Position numbers and translations under genes: made by a program. The notes under the pieces are model-generated. The model worked only from the letters and a program-made list of their open reading frames with translations, ran no database searches and was not told the DNA's origin. This document shows, piece by piece, positions 63,094 through 64,000 of a stretch of 64,000 nucleotides of DNA; the first letter of the stretch is position 1; every line of letters starts with the position of its first letter. Source of the stretch: Quillaja saponaria (lineage: Eukaryota > Streptophyta > Magnoliopsida > Fabales > Quillajaceae); contig CM055608.1 in NCBI GenBank assembly GCA_029379385.1, positions 23,620,350 through 23,684,349 of the forward strand. The letters are read 5' to 3'.

Positions 63094-64000
63094 CTGTCAC
63101 GAAGAAACAAGAGAAAAATCACATCTATTCAGGAAATAAGCTCAAGCAATGCAGATGTTGGTGTTACCCATAGTTAGTATTGTACTGGATGAAAGATTAC
63201 GGTATAAAATACGTACGAGTATAACAATTGAGAATAAAGCAACTACACAAACTACTCTACTTTATAGTAAATACAGTATCAAATATTTCTGTCAATACCA
63301 TTAATTTATAACCCTACTCAACTAGGAACTTCAGTGCACTGCTATTTATTAGGAGTATGATTTATTGGTATAGTTCAAAAACCTTTTCTTTATTTTCCTG
63401 TTAGTACAACTATACTACAATTTTATTTATCAAATATATTCTTTTTGCTAAGCACAAAATTGTTGGTTACTATCTATATAGAGACATTGGGAATATAAAT
63501 TTAACCAAAATAGGGCAAAAAGAGCATGAACTGAAAAAAAAAAAAATGACAAAGAAGACCAATGAGTATTGGGAATGGGCCAAGTGGTGAGGGGCTTAGC
63601 AAGGTCCAAGCTCCAATTGTTCCATGCTACTGAGAAGAGTTTAATTTGGTTGTCAAACTATGGCTTTAGGTTCCCACACAACCAAATGTGAAAAAGTCGT
63701 GTTTTTTCCATATGATTCAAACTAAGATGCCAAAAGCACATCTTTTTCATTTTAATGGATGGATGAGTATAAAACACGTATCTTACGTTTATTAACTAAC
63801 TAGGGCTTAACCTATAGAAACAGTAAAGTCAGAAGTCTTAACTGATATTTTGTTCTCAAAATATGACGAAATCTGGACACTAGTCGTCTAGTCCACTCAT
63901 AATATTAAACCAATTTTGATAAATGTTGTTTCATTTAAAAATGTATACTTAAACATATCCAATTTGATAATATTTGATAATTAACCAGAAAAGTTACTCC
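63094..64000 (-). other. Intron of the PHL7-like gene running off the window
   Basis: The exon at 63093 begins after TGACAG in phase 2 (GG completes an Arg codon), so an upstream exon is required. None with the LRWT...RFVDA motif is found here. Confidence 0.7.

Overview
The window is nuclear DNA of a flowering plant, most likely a eudicot. The coding exons are short and split by AT-rich introns, the gene families are plant-specific (PKS, HIPP, group-A bZIP, MYB-CC), and much of the sequence is decayed LTR retrotransposons primed by initiator-tRNA-Met. There is no bacterial, organellar or CRISPR signal. I could not fix the species.

Layout. 1-15.0 kb is repeats: an L1-type LINE whose reverse-transcriptase core is repeated about four times in tandem (1.44-6.26 kb), split by a 2.77-kb solo LTR, then a degenerate Ty1/copia element with three LTRs (9.63-15.0 kb). 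15.2-35.1 kb is the first gene-bearing stretch: an isoprenylated heavy-metal-associated protein (HIPP, minus), a frameshifted PQ-loop transporter exon (plus), an 865-bp TRIM retroelement, a broken unidentified gene (minus), a phytochrome kinase substrate gene (PKS, plus), a small basic unknown protein (plus), a 945-bp long-inverted-repeat transposon, an 81-residue membrane-anchored or secreted unknown (minus) and the five-exon HINT1 gene (minus). About 37-51 kb is a nest of retrotransposons: an old plus-strand copia element holding a 547-bp solo LTR, a complete 6.8-kb minus-strand copia element and a 2.58-kb solo LTR, each with a visible 5-bp target-site duplication. 54.7-64 kb carries an AREB3/ABI5-like bZIP gene (plus, with a one-base frameshift in exon 1) and the 3' part of a PHL7-like MYB-CC gene (minus) that runs off the right edge.

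These genes do not form an operon; each has its own transcription unit. HIPP, PQ-loop, HINT1 and AREB3 resemble, from memory, genes on the duplicated Arabidopsis At3g56xxx/At2g41xxx segments, so the window looks like an ancestral gene block opened up by retrotransposon insertion. Functional themes are light signalling (PKS), abscisic-acid transcription (AREB3), phosphate-type MYB-CC transcription (PHL7-like), metal binding (HIPP) and nucleotide hydrolysis (HINT1). I see no convincing new multi-gene system. The most unusual items are the LINE core repeat, the TRIM with its long perfect hairpin, the AREB3 frameshift, the GC-AG intron in HIPP and the fully datable transposon nest.
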